This document shows, one piece after another, positions 24,032 to 32,914 of a stretch of DNA of 64,000 nucleotides. The translations under genes were made by a program, and so were the position numbers. The DNA lies in NCBI RefSeq assembly GCF_035658495.1, contig NZ_CP141945.1, positions 496,001-560,000 on the forward strand, in the 5' to 3' direction. This DNA is from Novosphingobium sp. RL4. GTDB lineage: Bacteria > Pseudomonadota > Alphaproteobacteria > Sphingomonadales > Sphingomonadaceae. A model generated the notes under the pieces. The model did no database searches and was not told the origin of the DNA. It saw only the letters and a program-made list of their open reading frames with translations. The first letter of the stretch is position 1. Every line of letters begins with the position of its first letter.

Positions 24032-25383
24032 TCCTGCTGGCCGATGACGAACCCGCATTCCAGCGCCTGACCGCCGGATGGCTGCGCTCGCTGGGACACG
24101 AGGTGATCACCGCAGGTGACGGCGACACGGCGCGGTCCGCCTTCGAGGCCCATGGAGCCGACGTGGTCCTGCTGGACCTCGCAATGCCGCCTCACCACGA
24201 TCCCGAAGCCGGTCTCGCCCTGATCCGCCAATTCGCGCCCTCTCCGGTCGTGGTGATGACAGGCCACGCGGACCAGCCCCTCGCGCTCAAGGCGATCGAG
24301 GCGGGTGCATGGGATTTCCTCGCCAAGCCAGTCGACCCGGACATGCTCAAGGTCGTCGTCGAACGCGCGCTGGAACGCGCGCGTCTGGCCCGGGAACTCG
24401 CCGCGGCCCAGGCCCGCGAACATGCCGCCGAAGACATGGGCCTTATCGGCCAATCGCAGGCCATGGTGTCCTTGCGCGACCTGATCCGCCGCGTGGCCCC
24501 CACTGCCTTGCCGGTCATGGTGCTGGGGCCGAGCGGCACCGGCAAGGAACTCGTGGCGCGGGCGATACACGCTGCCTCGCCGCGCGCGGCGCGCACGCTG
24601 GTCCCGGTCCATTGCGGCGCGGTTCCGGCGGACCTGCTCGAAAGCGAATTGTTCGGCCACCTCAAGGGCAGCTTCACCGGGGCCCACGCCGACCGACCCG
24701 GGCTTGTCGAAACCGCGTCGCACGGAACCCTGTTCCTTGACGAAATCGGTGAGATGCCGGCGGCGATGCAGGTCAAGCTGCTGCGCTTTCTCGCCGATGG
24801 CAGCTACCAGCCGGTCGGCGCACGGGACGTTCGTCATGCGAATGTCCGGATAATTGCCGCCACGCACCGCGACCTTGCCGCCGCCGTGGCCGAGGGCAGC
24901 TTCCGCGAGGATCTCTACTACCGGTTGAAAGGCGTCGTCCTCAAGGTGCCGGCCCTTGAGGACCGAGCCGGAGACGTGGCGCTGCTGGCCAGGGTGTTCC
25001 TGCGGCGCATCGATGGTGCTCCCGCCCATTTTGCGCCCGGCGCACTGGAATGGCTGGAAGGCCATGGCTGGCCCGGAAACGTGCGCGAACTGCGTTCGGT
25101 AGTCGAATGCGCCGCCGCGCTGGCCCCCCAGAGCCCCGGTGGCAGGGTCATCGGCATCGCCGACCTCGCCTTCGCCATGGGAGAGGATGCCGCAACGGCC
25201 GTCGCCGAAAGCCCGCCGCCTTCCTCCCGCCAGTCGTTGCAGGAGGAAGTGATGGAACTGGAACGGCGGCGCATCACCGAAGCGCTGGAACGCACGGGCC
25301 ACAATCACACGCATACCGCGCGTGAACTGGGCCTCTCCCGGGTAGGCCTGCTCAAGAAGATGGACCGGATGGCACTGCGCTAG
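24028..25383 (+). CDS. Sigma-54-dependent response regulator (NtrC family)
   Basis: 451 residues in the classic three-domain order. Receiver ~1-115, with acidic pair D6/D7, phospho-acceptor D50 (VVLLDLAMPP) and K100. AAA+ domain ~138-370, with Walker A GPSGTGKE (167-174), the sigma-54 contact loop as GSFTGA (214-219, Ala to Ser relative to the common GAFTGA), Walker B LFLDEIGE and the sensor region GWPGNVREL. C-terminal Fis-type HTH ~405-451 (ITEALERTGHNHTHTARELGLSRVGLLKKM). It should activate RpoN promoters when phosphorylated by the preceding kinase; the divergent sigma-54 element at 22169-22189 is the obvious nearby target. Confidence 0.95.
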   Translation: MILLADDEPAFQRLTAGWLRSLGHEVITAGDGDTARSAFEAHGADVVLLDLAMPPHHDPEAGLALIRQFAPSPVVVMTGHADQPLALKAIEAGAWDFLAKPVDPDMLKVVVERALERARLARELAAAQAREHAAEDMGLIGQSQAMVSLRDLIRRVAPTALPVMVLGPSGTGKELVARAIHAASPRAARTLVPVHCGAVPADLLESELFGHLKGSFTGAHADRPGLVETASHGTLFLDEIGEMPAAMQVKLLRFLADGSYQPVGARDVRHANVRIIAATHRDLAAAVAEGSFREDLYYRLKGVVLKVPALEDRAGDVALLARVFLRRIDGAPAHFAPGALEWLEGHGWPGNVRELRSVVECAAALAPQSPGGRVIGIADLAFAMGEDAATAVAESPPPSSRQSLQEEVMELERRRITEALERTGHNHTHTARELGLSRVGLLKKMDRMALR

Positions 25384-25422
25384 GCGGCGAAGTTTCCACG
25401 CAGCCTAAGGCCGGCAACACTG

Positions 25423-25439
25423 TTGCGAACCGGTCGCAA
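25423..25439. promoter_or_regulatory. Fur/Mur-like inverted repeat upstream of fecI
   Basis: TTGCGA-accgg-TCGCAA, a perfect 6-5-6 inverted repeat ending 29 bases before the sigma-factor start. It fits the alphaproteobacterial Fur/Mur-type pattern (TGCRA...TYGCA). The location suits iron repression of the fecIRA unit. Confidence 0.45.
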
Positions 25440-25468
25440 ATGCCCTAGCGGCTATCTCTCTGTAATGC

Positions 25469-25987
25469 TTGAACGGGTGGCGAGTCTTGGCGGATCGGGC
25501 GCTGAAACGCCTGTATCTGACGCATAAGCGCTCGGTGCAGGATTATCTTACACGGAAGCTGCGAGACCCGGTTCTGGCCGCAGACCTCACTCAGGATGCT
25601 TTCGTGCGGATCGCGGAGAGCGGACGGCTGGATACGATCGGCAATGCCCGGTCCTATCTCTATCGCACCGCGCACAACCTCGCGATAGACCACGTCCGCA
25701 AGCCGGAACGGCGCTACACCGAACACGCGGATGACGAGCGTATTGCCAATGTCCCCGAAGACATCCCCGCGGTGGACGACACCGTCGCGGCCCGGCAAAC
25801 GCTGGAACGCCTGCATGACGTAGTAGGCGAGTTACCGGAACGAACCCGGCATGTGTTCGTGCTGAACAAGATCGAGGGCCTCAGCTATGCCGAGACGGCA
25901 GACCGCCTCGGCATTTCGGAGAGTTCCGTGCAAAAGCACCTGCGTATGGCGCTGGCCCATGCGATCAAGCGCCTGAAGCTCCAATAG
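25469..25987 (+). CDS. fecI: FecI-type ECF sigma factor
   Basis: 172 residues if started at the TTG at 25469; a second TTG at 25487 with GGGTGGCGAG before it is also possible. Region 2 (SVQDYLTRKLRDPVLAADLTQDAFVRI, ARSYLYRTAHNLAIDHVRKPERR) and region 4 (ELPERTRHVFVLNKIEGLSYAETADRLGISESSVQKHLRMALAHAIKRL) are complete. It should transcribe the downstream receptor operon when FecR relays ligand binding by the STN-containing receptor at 27219. It lies directly upstream of fecR, with a 94-base gap containing a small GATCGC/GCGATC hairpin at 26044-26060. Confidence 0.92.
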   Translation: MNGWRVLADRALKRLYLTHKRSVQDYLTRKLRDPVLAADLTQDAFVRIAESGRLDTIGNARSYLYRTAHNLAIDHVRKPERRYTEHADDERIANVPEDIPAVDDTVAARQTLERLHDVVGELPERTRHVFVLNKIEGLSYAETADRLGISESSVQKHLRMALAHAIKRLKLQ

Positions 25988-26081
25988 ACATGGCGATGCA
26001 GCGAAATTTACTCCCGATGGACGCGCCGACCGTCCTCCATGGTGATCGCACGAAGCGATCATCCGTCAGGGGCGGGCGATA

Positions 26082-27086
26082 ATGAACAGCGAAACACCTG
26101 CCGACGGGCAGCGGATCGACGATATCGCGGTGGAATGGATCATCCGGCTCGGCGGCGAACCTCTCGGCGAGCATGAAAAGCAGGCGCTAGATGCCTGGCT
26201 CCAGGCAGATCGTCGCCATGCGGCGGCCTTTGCCCACGCCAGATCGACCTGGGCCAGTCTCGGCGCCCTTGCCGAACATCCCGGCCGCCTGCTGGAAGAC
26301 TTGCCCCCCGCAGCTCACGCGGTGGCTCCCAGCTTGCGGAACCGCGCCTTGCACCGGATCGTGAGCGCGGGTGCCATCGCCGCCTGCGCGGCCCTCCTCA
26401 TCGGCACGGGCTCGCTGTGGTACGGCGATCCGCTGACCATGTTGCGGGCCGACTATCGCACCGGAACCGGAGAAACCCGGATGGTGACGCTGGCGGACGG
26501 ATCGCGCGTGCAACTAGGCCCGGACAGCGCCATAGCCGCGCGGTTCAGCGGAACGGAACGCCGCGTCGATCTTCTGGCGGGGGTCGCAGCCTTTGCAGCC
26601 GTTCCGAAAGCACGGGCGGGGAATCGTCCCTTCATCGTGTCGGCCGCCAACGGCGAGGCACGCGCCCTGGGCACCCGCTTCATCGTGGACCGCGTTCCCG
26701 GATCGGTGAGCGTGACCGTGGCGCAGCACCAGGTCCGCGTTTCGGCGAGCGGCGGATCGACGGCCCGCGCGGCCGTCCTGTCGCCCGGACAGCAGGTCGA
26801 ATATGGCGCAGGCGGTCTCAGAGTAACGCGGCGGATCGACGTGGATCAGGCCCTGAGTTGGCAGCGCGGACGCCTGATCGTCAATGCGGCGCCACTGGGA
26901 GATGCGGTCGCCCGGTTCAACCGTTACCGTCACGGCCGCATAGTGGTGGCGCGGTCCGCGCTGGCAACGCGCAAGGTCAGCGGCGTCTTCGATACCAACG
27001 ACATCCAGGGCGCAGTGGCGACGATCGCAGGCGAGCTCAAACTCCGGACCATGCGGGTGGGTCCGCTCCTGACGCTTCTCTACTGA
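26082..27086 (+). CDS. fecR: FecR-type sigma regulator
   Basis: 334 residues. The N-terminal DUF4880 region (VEWIIRLGGEPLGEHEKQAL, AWLQADRRHAAAF) lies in the cytoplasm, a single transmembrane helix sits at about residues 90-108 (IVSAGAIAACAALLIGTGSLW), and the periplasmic FecR domain (YRTGTGETRMVTLADGSRV, LGPDSAIAARF) with a DUF4974-like end (VSGVFDTNDIQGAVATIAGEL) follows. It transmits the signal from the ligand-loaded receptor to FecI. Gene order fecI-fecR-fecA is canonical. A 132-base gap to the receptor holds the probable FecI-dependent promoter. Confidence 0.93.
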   Translation: MNSETPADGQRIDDIAVEWIIRLGGEPLGEHEKQALDAWLQADRRHAAAFAHARSTWASLGALAEHPGRLLEDLPPAAHAVAPSLRNRALHRIVSAGAIAACAALLIGTGSLWYGDPLTMLRADYRTGTGETRMVTLADGSRVQLGPDSAIAARFSGTERRVDLLAGVAAFAAVPKARAGNRPFIVSAANGEARALGTRFIVDRVPGSVSVTVAQHQVRVSASGGSTARAAVLSPGQQVEYGAGGLRVTRRIDVDQALSWQRGRLIVNAAPLGDAVARFNRYRHGRIVVARSALATRKVSGVFDTNDIQGAVATIAGELKLRTMRVGPLLTLLY

Positions 27087-27218
27087 GGTTCTCTTTTTTC
27101 CGCGCCTGACGAATTTCTCGAATATTTTTACCGGACCTGCCCCACTCCCCCGTCCTTCCCCTTGAGAGACGCTAATGCATGTCATTCGCGCAATTCAATC
27201 TGGCAAGGGAATGATCGA

Positions 27219-29753
27219 ATGGGGGTTGGTTACATGGGGACCGCAAACGGCGGGTACCGGGCCGCGAGTCTTGCAACGGCAAGCGTTCTGGCGCTGCTTG
27301 CCGGGGGCTTCGCGCTTCCCGTGGCAGCGGGTGCGCAGGCCCCGGTCGCTGCGCGGCAGGGACAGGTCGCGTTCGACATTCCGGCGCAGGACCTGAACAG
27401 AGCGCTGCTCACGCTTACCGACAAGGCCGGGCTCCAGATTTTCTACGACCTGGAAAAGGTCTCCGGAAAGCAGAGCACGGCCGTTCGCGGCAATTTCGCG
27501 CCGGCAGAGGCGCTCTCGCGGCTGCTGTCGGGAACCGGCCTGACGTTCCGCTTCCTCAACGGCAACCGGGTCCAGATCGAACCCGCGCCGAAATCGGGCG
27601 ACGGCGCGGTGCAACTCGGTCCGGTCCGTGTCGAGGGCGCCGGAGACGCCGCAACCGGACTTGCCGCCAGTTCCGCATCGGACATGCTCTCGTCGGAAGG
27701 GTCGCGCTCCTATACGGCCCGCGGAGCCGTCACGTCCTCCAAACTGCCGCTGACGCTTCGGGAAACGCCGCAATCGGTCACGGTCATCACCCGCCAGCAG
27801 ATCGAAGACCGCAACTTCATGACGATCGACGACGCGGTCGAGGCGGCAACCGGGATGTCCGCCACCACGGCCAACCTCGGTTCGAACACCTTCAACGCGC
27901 GCGGTTTCTCGGTCGGCGCAACCCAGATCGACGGTATCCCCGGCGCGGGCGGAACGACGGGCGGATACACGCCCAATTCCGCGATGTTCGACCGGATCGA
28001 AATCGTGCGAGGCGCGGCGGGGCTGGTCACGGGCACGGGCAACCCCGGCGGCGTCGTCAACCTCGTGCGCAAGCGTCCGCTGGAAGAACAGCGATACGGG
28101 CTCGTCCTTCACGCCGGCAGCTGGAACCAGTTTCGCGCCGAAGCGGACATCAGTGTCCCGGTAACCGACTGGCTTCGCGTGCGCGGGGTCGCGGCTTACG
28201 AGGACCGCAAGTTCTTCGTGGACCTGCAACACGCCAAGCGGCCGCTGTTCTACGGCATCGCCGAGGTCGATGCGACCTCGACCACGCTTGTGACCCTGGG
28301 CGCAAGCTATGAGGAGAACCGGACCGACAGCTTCTTCAACAGCGGCCTGCCGCTCTATTCCGACGGTACCGACCCCCATCTGCCGCGCTCCTCACGCGGG
28401 CTCGCTCCCGGATGGAACTTCTTCGATGTCGAGGCGAGCAACATCTTCGGCAGCGTCGAACAGCAACTCGGCGGCGCATGGAAAGCCAGGGTTTCGGCGA
28501 ACAAGCAGCACTGGATGCAGGTCTACGTCTCGCCGAACATCAATGCCGCAATCGATCCCGTCACCGGAATCGGTCCGCGCCTGACCAGCAGCATCTCGAA
28601 GATCTACAACCCGCGCGACCGCCTGGGCTTCGACGGTCAGGTCAGCGGCGATGTCCGGCTGTTCGGCCGATCGCACGAGGTCATGCTGGGCGCGTCCTAT
28701 GCCAGCGAGACTGTCAAGAAACCGAAGACGGCGGTGGGAACCGTCGTCCCGGTGGTGCAATCCATCTTCGATGCCGATCCCTGGGCGACGCCGGAACCGG
28801 ACTTCCCCGAACCCACGCCCACCGGTCGGTATAGCAAGACCGAAGAGACTGGCATCTACGGCGTGGCCCGGCTGAACATCGCTGATCCGCTGAAGATCAT
28901 CCTCGGCGGGCGACTGAGCACCTACAAGACCGATACGCGCGCCAACCTGACCTCGGCCCATGCGCTGACCAAGGAGAGCAACGTCTTCACCCCTTATGGC
29001 GGGATCATTCTCGACGTAAGCCGCAACTGGTCGGTCTATGCCAGTTACGCCGATATCTTCCGGGTCCAGAACACCCTCTACACCGCGGATGGCACGACGC
29101 TGGAGCCCGCTGTGGGCGCGAATTACGAGTTCGGCGTCAAGGGCGAGTTCTACGGCGGCAAGCTGAACACCTCTTTCGCGCTATTCCGCATCGTCGAGAG
29201 CAACCGCTCGCAGCAGGACCCGGACAACCCGGCACCCTGCGCCGGTTCGCCGACGGGGGATGCCTGTTATGTCGCCGATGGCAAAGTGCGCGGACAGGGC
29301 TTCGAAACCGAGATTTCAGGCGAAGTCGTTCCCGGTCTCCAGGTCATCGCAGGCTATACCTATACCGACACGAAATACCTGCGCGATCGCACTGCAACCG
29401 GCGCGCCAAGCGCAAACGAGGGGCTCGCGTTCAACACCACCACCCCGAAACACCTGCTTCGGGTCTGGTCGACCTATACCCTGCCGGGCAAGCTGGACCG
29501 GCTGACCGTGGGCGGCGGCGTCAACGCGCAGAGCCGCATCTACCGCCTGTCCGGCATCTACACGATCGAGCAGAAGGCCTATGCCCTCGTCAGTGCGCGG
29601 GTCGCGTTCGACGTCAACGAGCACGTGAAGCTCGCCGTCAATGCCAACAACGTGTTCGACAAGCGCTATTACCAGCGCATCGGCACGCTGGCCTCCGACA
29701 ACCGCTATGGCGAACCCCGCTCGGTCCTGTTCAACGCCCGGTTCACCTACTGA
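27219..29753 (+). CDS. fecA: TonB-dependent transducer/receptor with STN domain
   Basis: About 844 residues from the ATG at 27219, chosen because AAGGGA lies 8 bases upstream; an ATG at 27234 is also possible. Signal peptide ending near AAGAQA. The secretin/TonB N-terminal (STN) signalling domain follows (VAFDIPAQDLNRALLTLTDKAGLQIFYD ... RLLSGTGLTFRFLNGNRVQI), then the plug (TLRETPQSVTVITRQQIEDR; RIEIVRGAAGLVTGTGNPGGVVNLVRKRP) and a barrel ending in LFNARFTY. The STN domain marks it as a signal-transducing siderophore receptor that activates its own FecI/FecR pair. The exact ligand cannot be told from sequence. Confidence 0.94.
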   Translation: MGVGYMGTANGGYRAASLATASVLALLAGGFALPVAAGAQAPVAARQGQVAFDIPAQDLNRALLTLTDKAGLQIFYDLEKVSGKQSTAVRGNFAPAEALSRLLSGTGLTFRFLNGNRVQIEPAPKSGDGAVQLGPVRVEGAGDAATGLAASSASDMLSSEGSRSYTARGAVTSSKLPLTLRETPQSVTVITRQQIEDRNFMTIDDAVEAATGMSATTANLGSNTFNARGFSVGATQIDGIPGAGGTTGGYTPNSAMFDRIEIVRGAAGLVTGTGNPGGVVNLVRKRPLEEQRYGLVLHAGSWNQFRAEADISVPVTDWLRVRGVAAYEDRKFFVDLQHAKRPLFYGIAEVDATSTTLVTLGASYEENRTDSFFNSGLPLYSDGTDPHLPRSSRGLAPGWNFFDVEASNIFGSVEQQLGGAWKARVSANKQHWMQVYVSPNINAAIDPVTGIGPRLTSSISKIYNPRDRLGFDGQVSGDVRLFGRSHEVMLGASYASETVKKPKTAVGTVVPVVQSIFDADPWATPEPDFPEPTPTGRYSKTEETGIYGVARLNIADPLKIILGGRLSTYKTDTRANLTSAHALTKESNVFTPYGGIILDVSRNWSVYASYADIFRVQNTLYTADGTTLEPAVGANYEFGVKGEFYGGKLNTSFALFRIVESNRSQQDPDNPAPCAGSPTGDACYVADGKVRGQGFETEISGEVVPGLQVIAGYTYTDTKYLRDRTATGAPSANEGLAFNTTTPKHLLRVWSTYTLPGKLDRLTVGGGVNAQSRIYRLSGIYTIEQKAYALVSARVAFDVNEHVKLAVNANNVFDKRYYQRIGTLASDNRYGEPRSVLFNARFTY

Positions 29754-29790
29754 TGCCGGAACGCCGGTCATGCACCCCGGAGGCGGGACG

Positions 29791-31503
29791 ATGAAGGAAG
29801 GCTTTCGCCAGTCGATGGCCTGGCTGCATACCTGGACCGGCCTGCTGGTCGGCTGGGTGCTGTTCTTCGTGTTCATGACCGGCACGACCGGCTACTTCGA
29901 CGATGAGATCACCCGGTGGATGCAGCCGGAGCGACCGCTGGCCACGGTTTCCGCCTACGTGCCACAGGCCCAGGGCGTAGCGAGAGCCCAGGCATTTCTC
30001 GAAAGCAAGGCACCCGGCGCGCAGCGCTGGTCGATCGGCCTGCCGGGCGGACGCGGGGAAACGGCTTGGACCCTGTCCTGGCCCAAGGCCGGCGGAGACA
30101 GGGACAAGACGCGCCCGCAGCGAAGCACGCGCGGGGAACACGGCGAAAGAGGCGGCAGGAACCAGCGCCTGGTGTTCGACCCCCAGGCGGGAAGCGCGGT
30201 GCCGGTGTTGTCCGGCGCCATGGGCCGCGAGACCGGCGGCGGCGTCGGGCTCTATCGCCTCCACTACCAGCTTCATTACGTGTCCCACGCCAGCGCCATC
30301 CTGATCGTGGGGGCCTGCACGATGATGATGTTGCTCGCGGTGCTGAGCGGGGTCATTACCCACAAGAAGATCTTCAAGGATTTCTTTACCTTCCGCCCCG
30401 GGAAGGGTCAGCGCAGCTGGCTGGACATCCACAATGTCATCAGCGTTACCGCGCTGCCGTTCTTCCTGATGATCACGTATACGGGCCTCATGTTCTTCAT
30501 GTACGCCTACATGCCGGCGGCCATGAACCTTGCCTATGGTTCCGACCGGCAGTGGGAGAACGACGGCTACACCAATCCGCTCAACCCGCGCGCCAATGGG
30601 CAGTTTCAGCCAGGCGCAGGCGGCGAACGGCGCGGACCGTCCATCCCCGCCAGCGGGATTCCCGCGCCGCTCGCCGATCTGTCCGATCTGGTCATGAAGG
30701 CGGAGGCGCGATGGGGCCGGGACCGGATCGAAAACGTCACCGTCACCCACCCGGGAGACCGCAATGCGCGCGTGGAGATCACGCGTGCCGCAATCGGCCT
30801 CACCACCGGCCGCGACGACCGTCTGACGTTCGACGGCATCACCGGCGCGCTGCTTCGCGGGCCGCCGGAGCGCGCACGGAGGACATGGCAGGTTCAGGAC
30901 AGCATGATCGCCCTGCACGAAGGCCTGTTTGCCGGACCTGTCATGCGCTGGCTCTACTTCCTGTCCGGGCTGCTCGGCTGCGGCATGGTCGGCACCGGAC
31001 TGGTGCTCTGGACGGTCAAGCGGCGGCAGAAACAGATCAGGGCCGGACGGACGGATTTCGGATTTCGCCTCGTCGAATGCCTCAACATCGCGGCGATCCT
31101 TGGCCTGCCGCTTAGCATCGCCGCCTATTTCTGGGCCAATCGCCTGCTGCCTGCCGCCATGCCCGAACGCGTGGCATGGGAGTTCCACAGCCTGTTCCTC
31201 GCGATCGGCGCGATGCTGTTCTGGGCCTCTGTCCGCAAATCCGGCAAGGCGTGGGCCGAAGGCCTGTGGACCTGCGCGGCCGCATACCTCCTGCTTCCGG
31301 TGCTGAACGCCCTCACCACCGAGCGTCATCTCGGCGTCACGCTGCCCTCCGGTGACTGGGCGCTGGCCGGCGTCGACCTGACCATGCTGGCCATCGGCAT
31401 CGTGCTGGCAGCGACGGCGCGCCGCGTAAGCCACCGCCTGCCGGTAGCCCGCATCGCTCGACCTGCCGTCGAAGACAAGGCCGCCCGACCGGAGGCAGCG
31501 TGA
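29791..31503 (+). CDS. PepSY-associated membrane protein (siderophore reduction type)
   Basis: 570 residues from the ATG at 29791, preceded by GGAGG 7 bases upstream. First transmembrane segment GLLVGWVLFFVFMTGTTGYF leads to EITRWMQPE, the PepSY_TM signature. A periplasmic loop, two more helices around ASAILIVGACTMMMLLAVLSGV and VTALPFFLMITYTGLMFFMYAYMP, a second periplasmic PepSY-like loop, and a C-terminal set of 4-5 helices follow. Relatives next to siderophore receptors are thought to reduce ferric siderophores. It starts 37 bases after the receptor and abuts DUF3649, so it belongs to the fec operon. Confidence 0.9.
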   Translation: MKEGFRQSMAWLHTWTGLLVGWVLFFVFMTGTTGYFDDEITRWMQPERPLATVSAYVPQAQGVARAQAFLESKAPGAQRWSIGLPGGRGETAWTLSWPKAGGDRDKTRPQRSTRGEHGERGGRNQRLVFDPQAGSAVPVLSGAMGRETGGGVGLYRLHYQLHYVSHASAILIVGACTMMMLLAVLSGVITHKKIFKDFFTFRPGKGQRSWLDIHNVISVTALPFFLMITYTGLMFFMYAYMPAAMNLAYGSDRQWENDGYTNPLNPRANGQFQPGAGGERRGPSIPASGIPAPLADLSDLVMKAEARWGRDRIENVTVTHPGDRNARVEITRAAIGLTTGRDDRLTFDGITGALLRGPPERARRTWQVQDSMIALHEGLFAGPVMRWLYFLSGLLGCGMVGTGLVLWTVKRRQKQIRAGRTDFGFRLVECLNIAAILGLPLSIAAYFWANRLLPAAMPERVAWEFHSLFLAIGAMLFWASVRKSGKAWAEGLWTCAAAYLLLPVLNALTTERHLGVTLPSGDWALAGVDLTMLAIGIVLAATARRVSHRLPVARIARPAVEDKAARPEAA

Positions 31504-31845
31504 ATGGACTGCATGAAAATGAGCGAGCGAGTGAAAGAAGTCGCATCGAGAGCCTCGACCCGGCACCGCCTGTCCGTCGCAAGCCGCGTAGCGGCAGCCG
31601 TCCCCGGCGCATACACCCTGACGGCGATCATGGTGATGCTGGCCGCCCAGATGCTGCTACGCGCGGGTATCGGCCCAGCGGAAGCTGTGCTGGCCGCCAC
31701 CATTCCCGCCTTTCTCGTCTATGCGGCGATGGTCTGTGCGGTTTTCCACGCCAGAAGCGCCGCGCGGGCCTGGGCATGGCTGGCAGGCGCTGCAGCCCCC
31801 ATCGGCGCACTGTTGTGGATCATGACCGGGCCGGTGCTGCGATGA
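31504..31845 (+). CDS. DUF3649 membrane protein, iron-uptake associated
   Basis: 113 residues starting directly after the PepSY stop. Three hydrophobic segments (TLTAIMVMLAAQMLLRAG, AVLAATIPAFLVYAAMVCAVF, WAWLAGAAAPIGALLWIM). Matches the DUF3649 family, found almost only in siderophore receptor operons with PepSY and DUF3325 genes. Probably an accessory subunit of the reductase/uptake complex; no biochemistry can be inferred. Its stop overlaps the DUF3325 start. Confidence 0.85.
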   Translation: MDCMKMSERVKEVASRASTRHRLSVASRVAAAVPGAYTLTAIMVMLAAQMLLRAGIGPAEAVLAATIPAFLVYAAMVCAVFHARSAARAWAWLAGAAAPIGALLWIMTGPVLR

Positions 31846-32180
31846 TGCCCGTTGCAAGCCTGCTTCTCTGCCTTGCGGCCTTCGCGGTACTGGCAATGTC
31901 CCTGCCGCGCCACCACCGGGACGTGCTCGGCACGACGCCTGCCCCACGGCGCGAACGCAGCCTGAAAGGGCTTGGTTGGGCGCTGCTCTCCTTGTCACCC
32001 GTGCCCTTGACGATAGGCACGGGGATATCGATCGGCATCGCCTTCTGGTTCGGCACGACCACGCTCGCGGCCCTGCTGATTGCCATCATACTCGCCTATC
32101 GCCCGCGCCTCCTCGTGCCCGTCGGTGTTTCGTCGGTCCCGCTGGCCCTTGCCGCTTTCTGCCTTTCCCGGGGACTGTGA
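31842..32180 (+). CDS. DUF3325 membrane protein, iron-uptake associated
   Basis: 112 residues from the ATG at 31842, overlapping the DUF3649 stop by 4 bases. Three membrane segments; MSLPRHHRDVLG followed by PRRERSLKGLGWALL is typical of DUF3325. It always keeps company with DUF3649/PepSY genes in iron operons. Its last base is the first base of the tonB start codon (TGATG), indicating coupled translation through the set. Confidence 0.85.
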   Translation: MMPVASLLLCLAAFAVLAMSLPRHHRDVLGTTPAPRRERSLKGLGWALLSLSPVPLTIGTGISIGIAFWFGTTTLAALLIAIILAYRPRLLVPVGVSSVPLALAAFCLSRGL

Positions 32181-32878
32181 TGCCAACGATCCGAAATCCA
32201 CATGAAAGCTGGCAGGGTGGCAGCCGGACCAAGGGCCTGCTGATGACCATCATGGTCTACGTCGTCCTGCTCGGCCTGTTCTTCGCCCAGTGGCACGCAC
32301 GCACCCGGCCCGTACCGCCGGTCAGCCTGAGCGCATTCAACGTGGCTCCCCCGGCCTCGCCGCCGGAACAGCCGCGCGAAGTGCCGCCCGGCCCCGAACA
32401 GGTCGAGGCGAAGGAAAAGCCCGCGATCGACGCGGTTCCCGATCTGCCGCCGCCCGAAATCCAGATCCCGGCGCCTCGCCCGCTGCCTGCCGAGAAGCCT
32501 GCCGATGTTTCGGATCCCGCGCCCCCTGTGGAAAGGACCACCGCCCCAGAAGTGCGCCCCGCGCCGCCGGCCCAGCAGGCGAGCAACGATAAAGCCGCCT
32601 GGGAAGGCCTGATTCTGGCAGCGTTGAACAAGGTCAAACGCTATCCGCGAGAAGCACAGTTCCGCCGCCAGCAGGGCGTTCCCTATATTCGCTTCGCGAT
32701 CGACCGGAACGGCAAGGTGCTGTCATCCGCGCTCGAACGATCATCGGGCATGAGATCGCTCGACGAGGAAGCCGTGTCGCTCCCGAAGCGCGCCCAGCCC
32801 CTGCCCAAACCTCCCGAGGAAAGGAAAGGTGCCACCATCGAACTCGTTGTCCCGGTGGAGTTCTTCCTGGCCCGATGA
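32180..32878 (+). CDS. tonB: TonB-type energy transducer dedicated to the fec operon
   Basis: 232 residues. A short cytoplasmic N-terminus, one transmembrane helix at ~21-40 (LLMTIMVYVVLLGLFFAQW), a Pro/Glu-rich periplasmic spacer (~45-135; PPEQPREVPPGPEQ, KEKPAIDAVPDLPPPE) and the globular TonB C-terminal domain (VKRYPREAQFRRQQGVPYIRFAIDRNGKVLSSALERSSG). It couples the proton-motive force of an ExbBD complex (not in the window) to receptor FecA. The start overlaps the DUF3325 stop, making it the last gene of the operon. Confidence 0.92.
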   Translation: MPTIRNPHESWQGGSRTKGLLMTIMVYVVLLGLFFAQWHARTRPVPPVSLSAFNVAPPASPPEQPREVPPGPEQVEAKEKPAIDAVPDLPPPEIQIPAPRPLPAEKPADVSDPAPPVERTTAPEVRPAPPAQQASNDKAAWEGLILAALNKVKRYPREAQFRRQQGVPYIRFAIDRNGKVLSSALERSSGMRSLDEEAVSLPKRAQPLPKPPEERKGATIELVVPVEFFLAR

Positions 32879-32896
32879 GCATCGCGACCGGCCATA

Positions 32897-32911
32897 GTTG
32901 ACTCAGTCAAC
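32897..32911. promoter_or_regulatory. MarR-type operator overlapping the marR-gnat start region
   Basis: GTTGACT-c-AGTCAAC, a perfect 15-base palindrome ending 3 bases before the ATG of the MarR-GNAT gene. It is a typical MarR operator; binding would block the gene's own expression and possibly read-through from tonB. Confidence 0.6.
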
Positions 32912-32914
32912 ATT

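Noticed and set aside
23617..25314. A 565-codon minus-strand frame
   Set aside because: It is antisense to the kinase and NtrC-type activator, both with full catalytic motifs.
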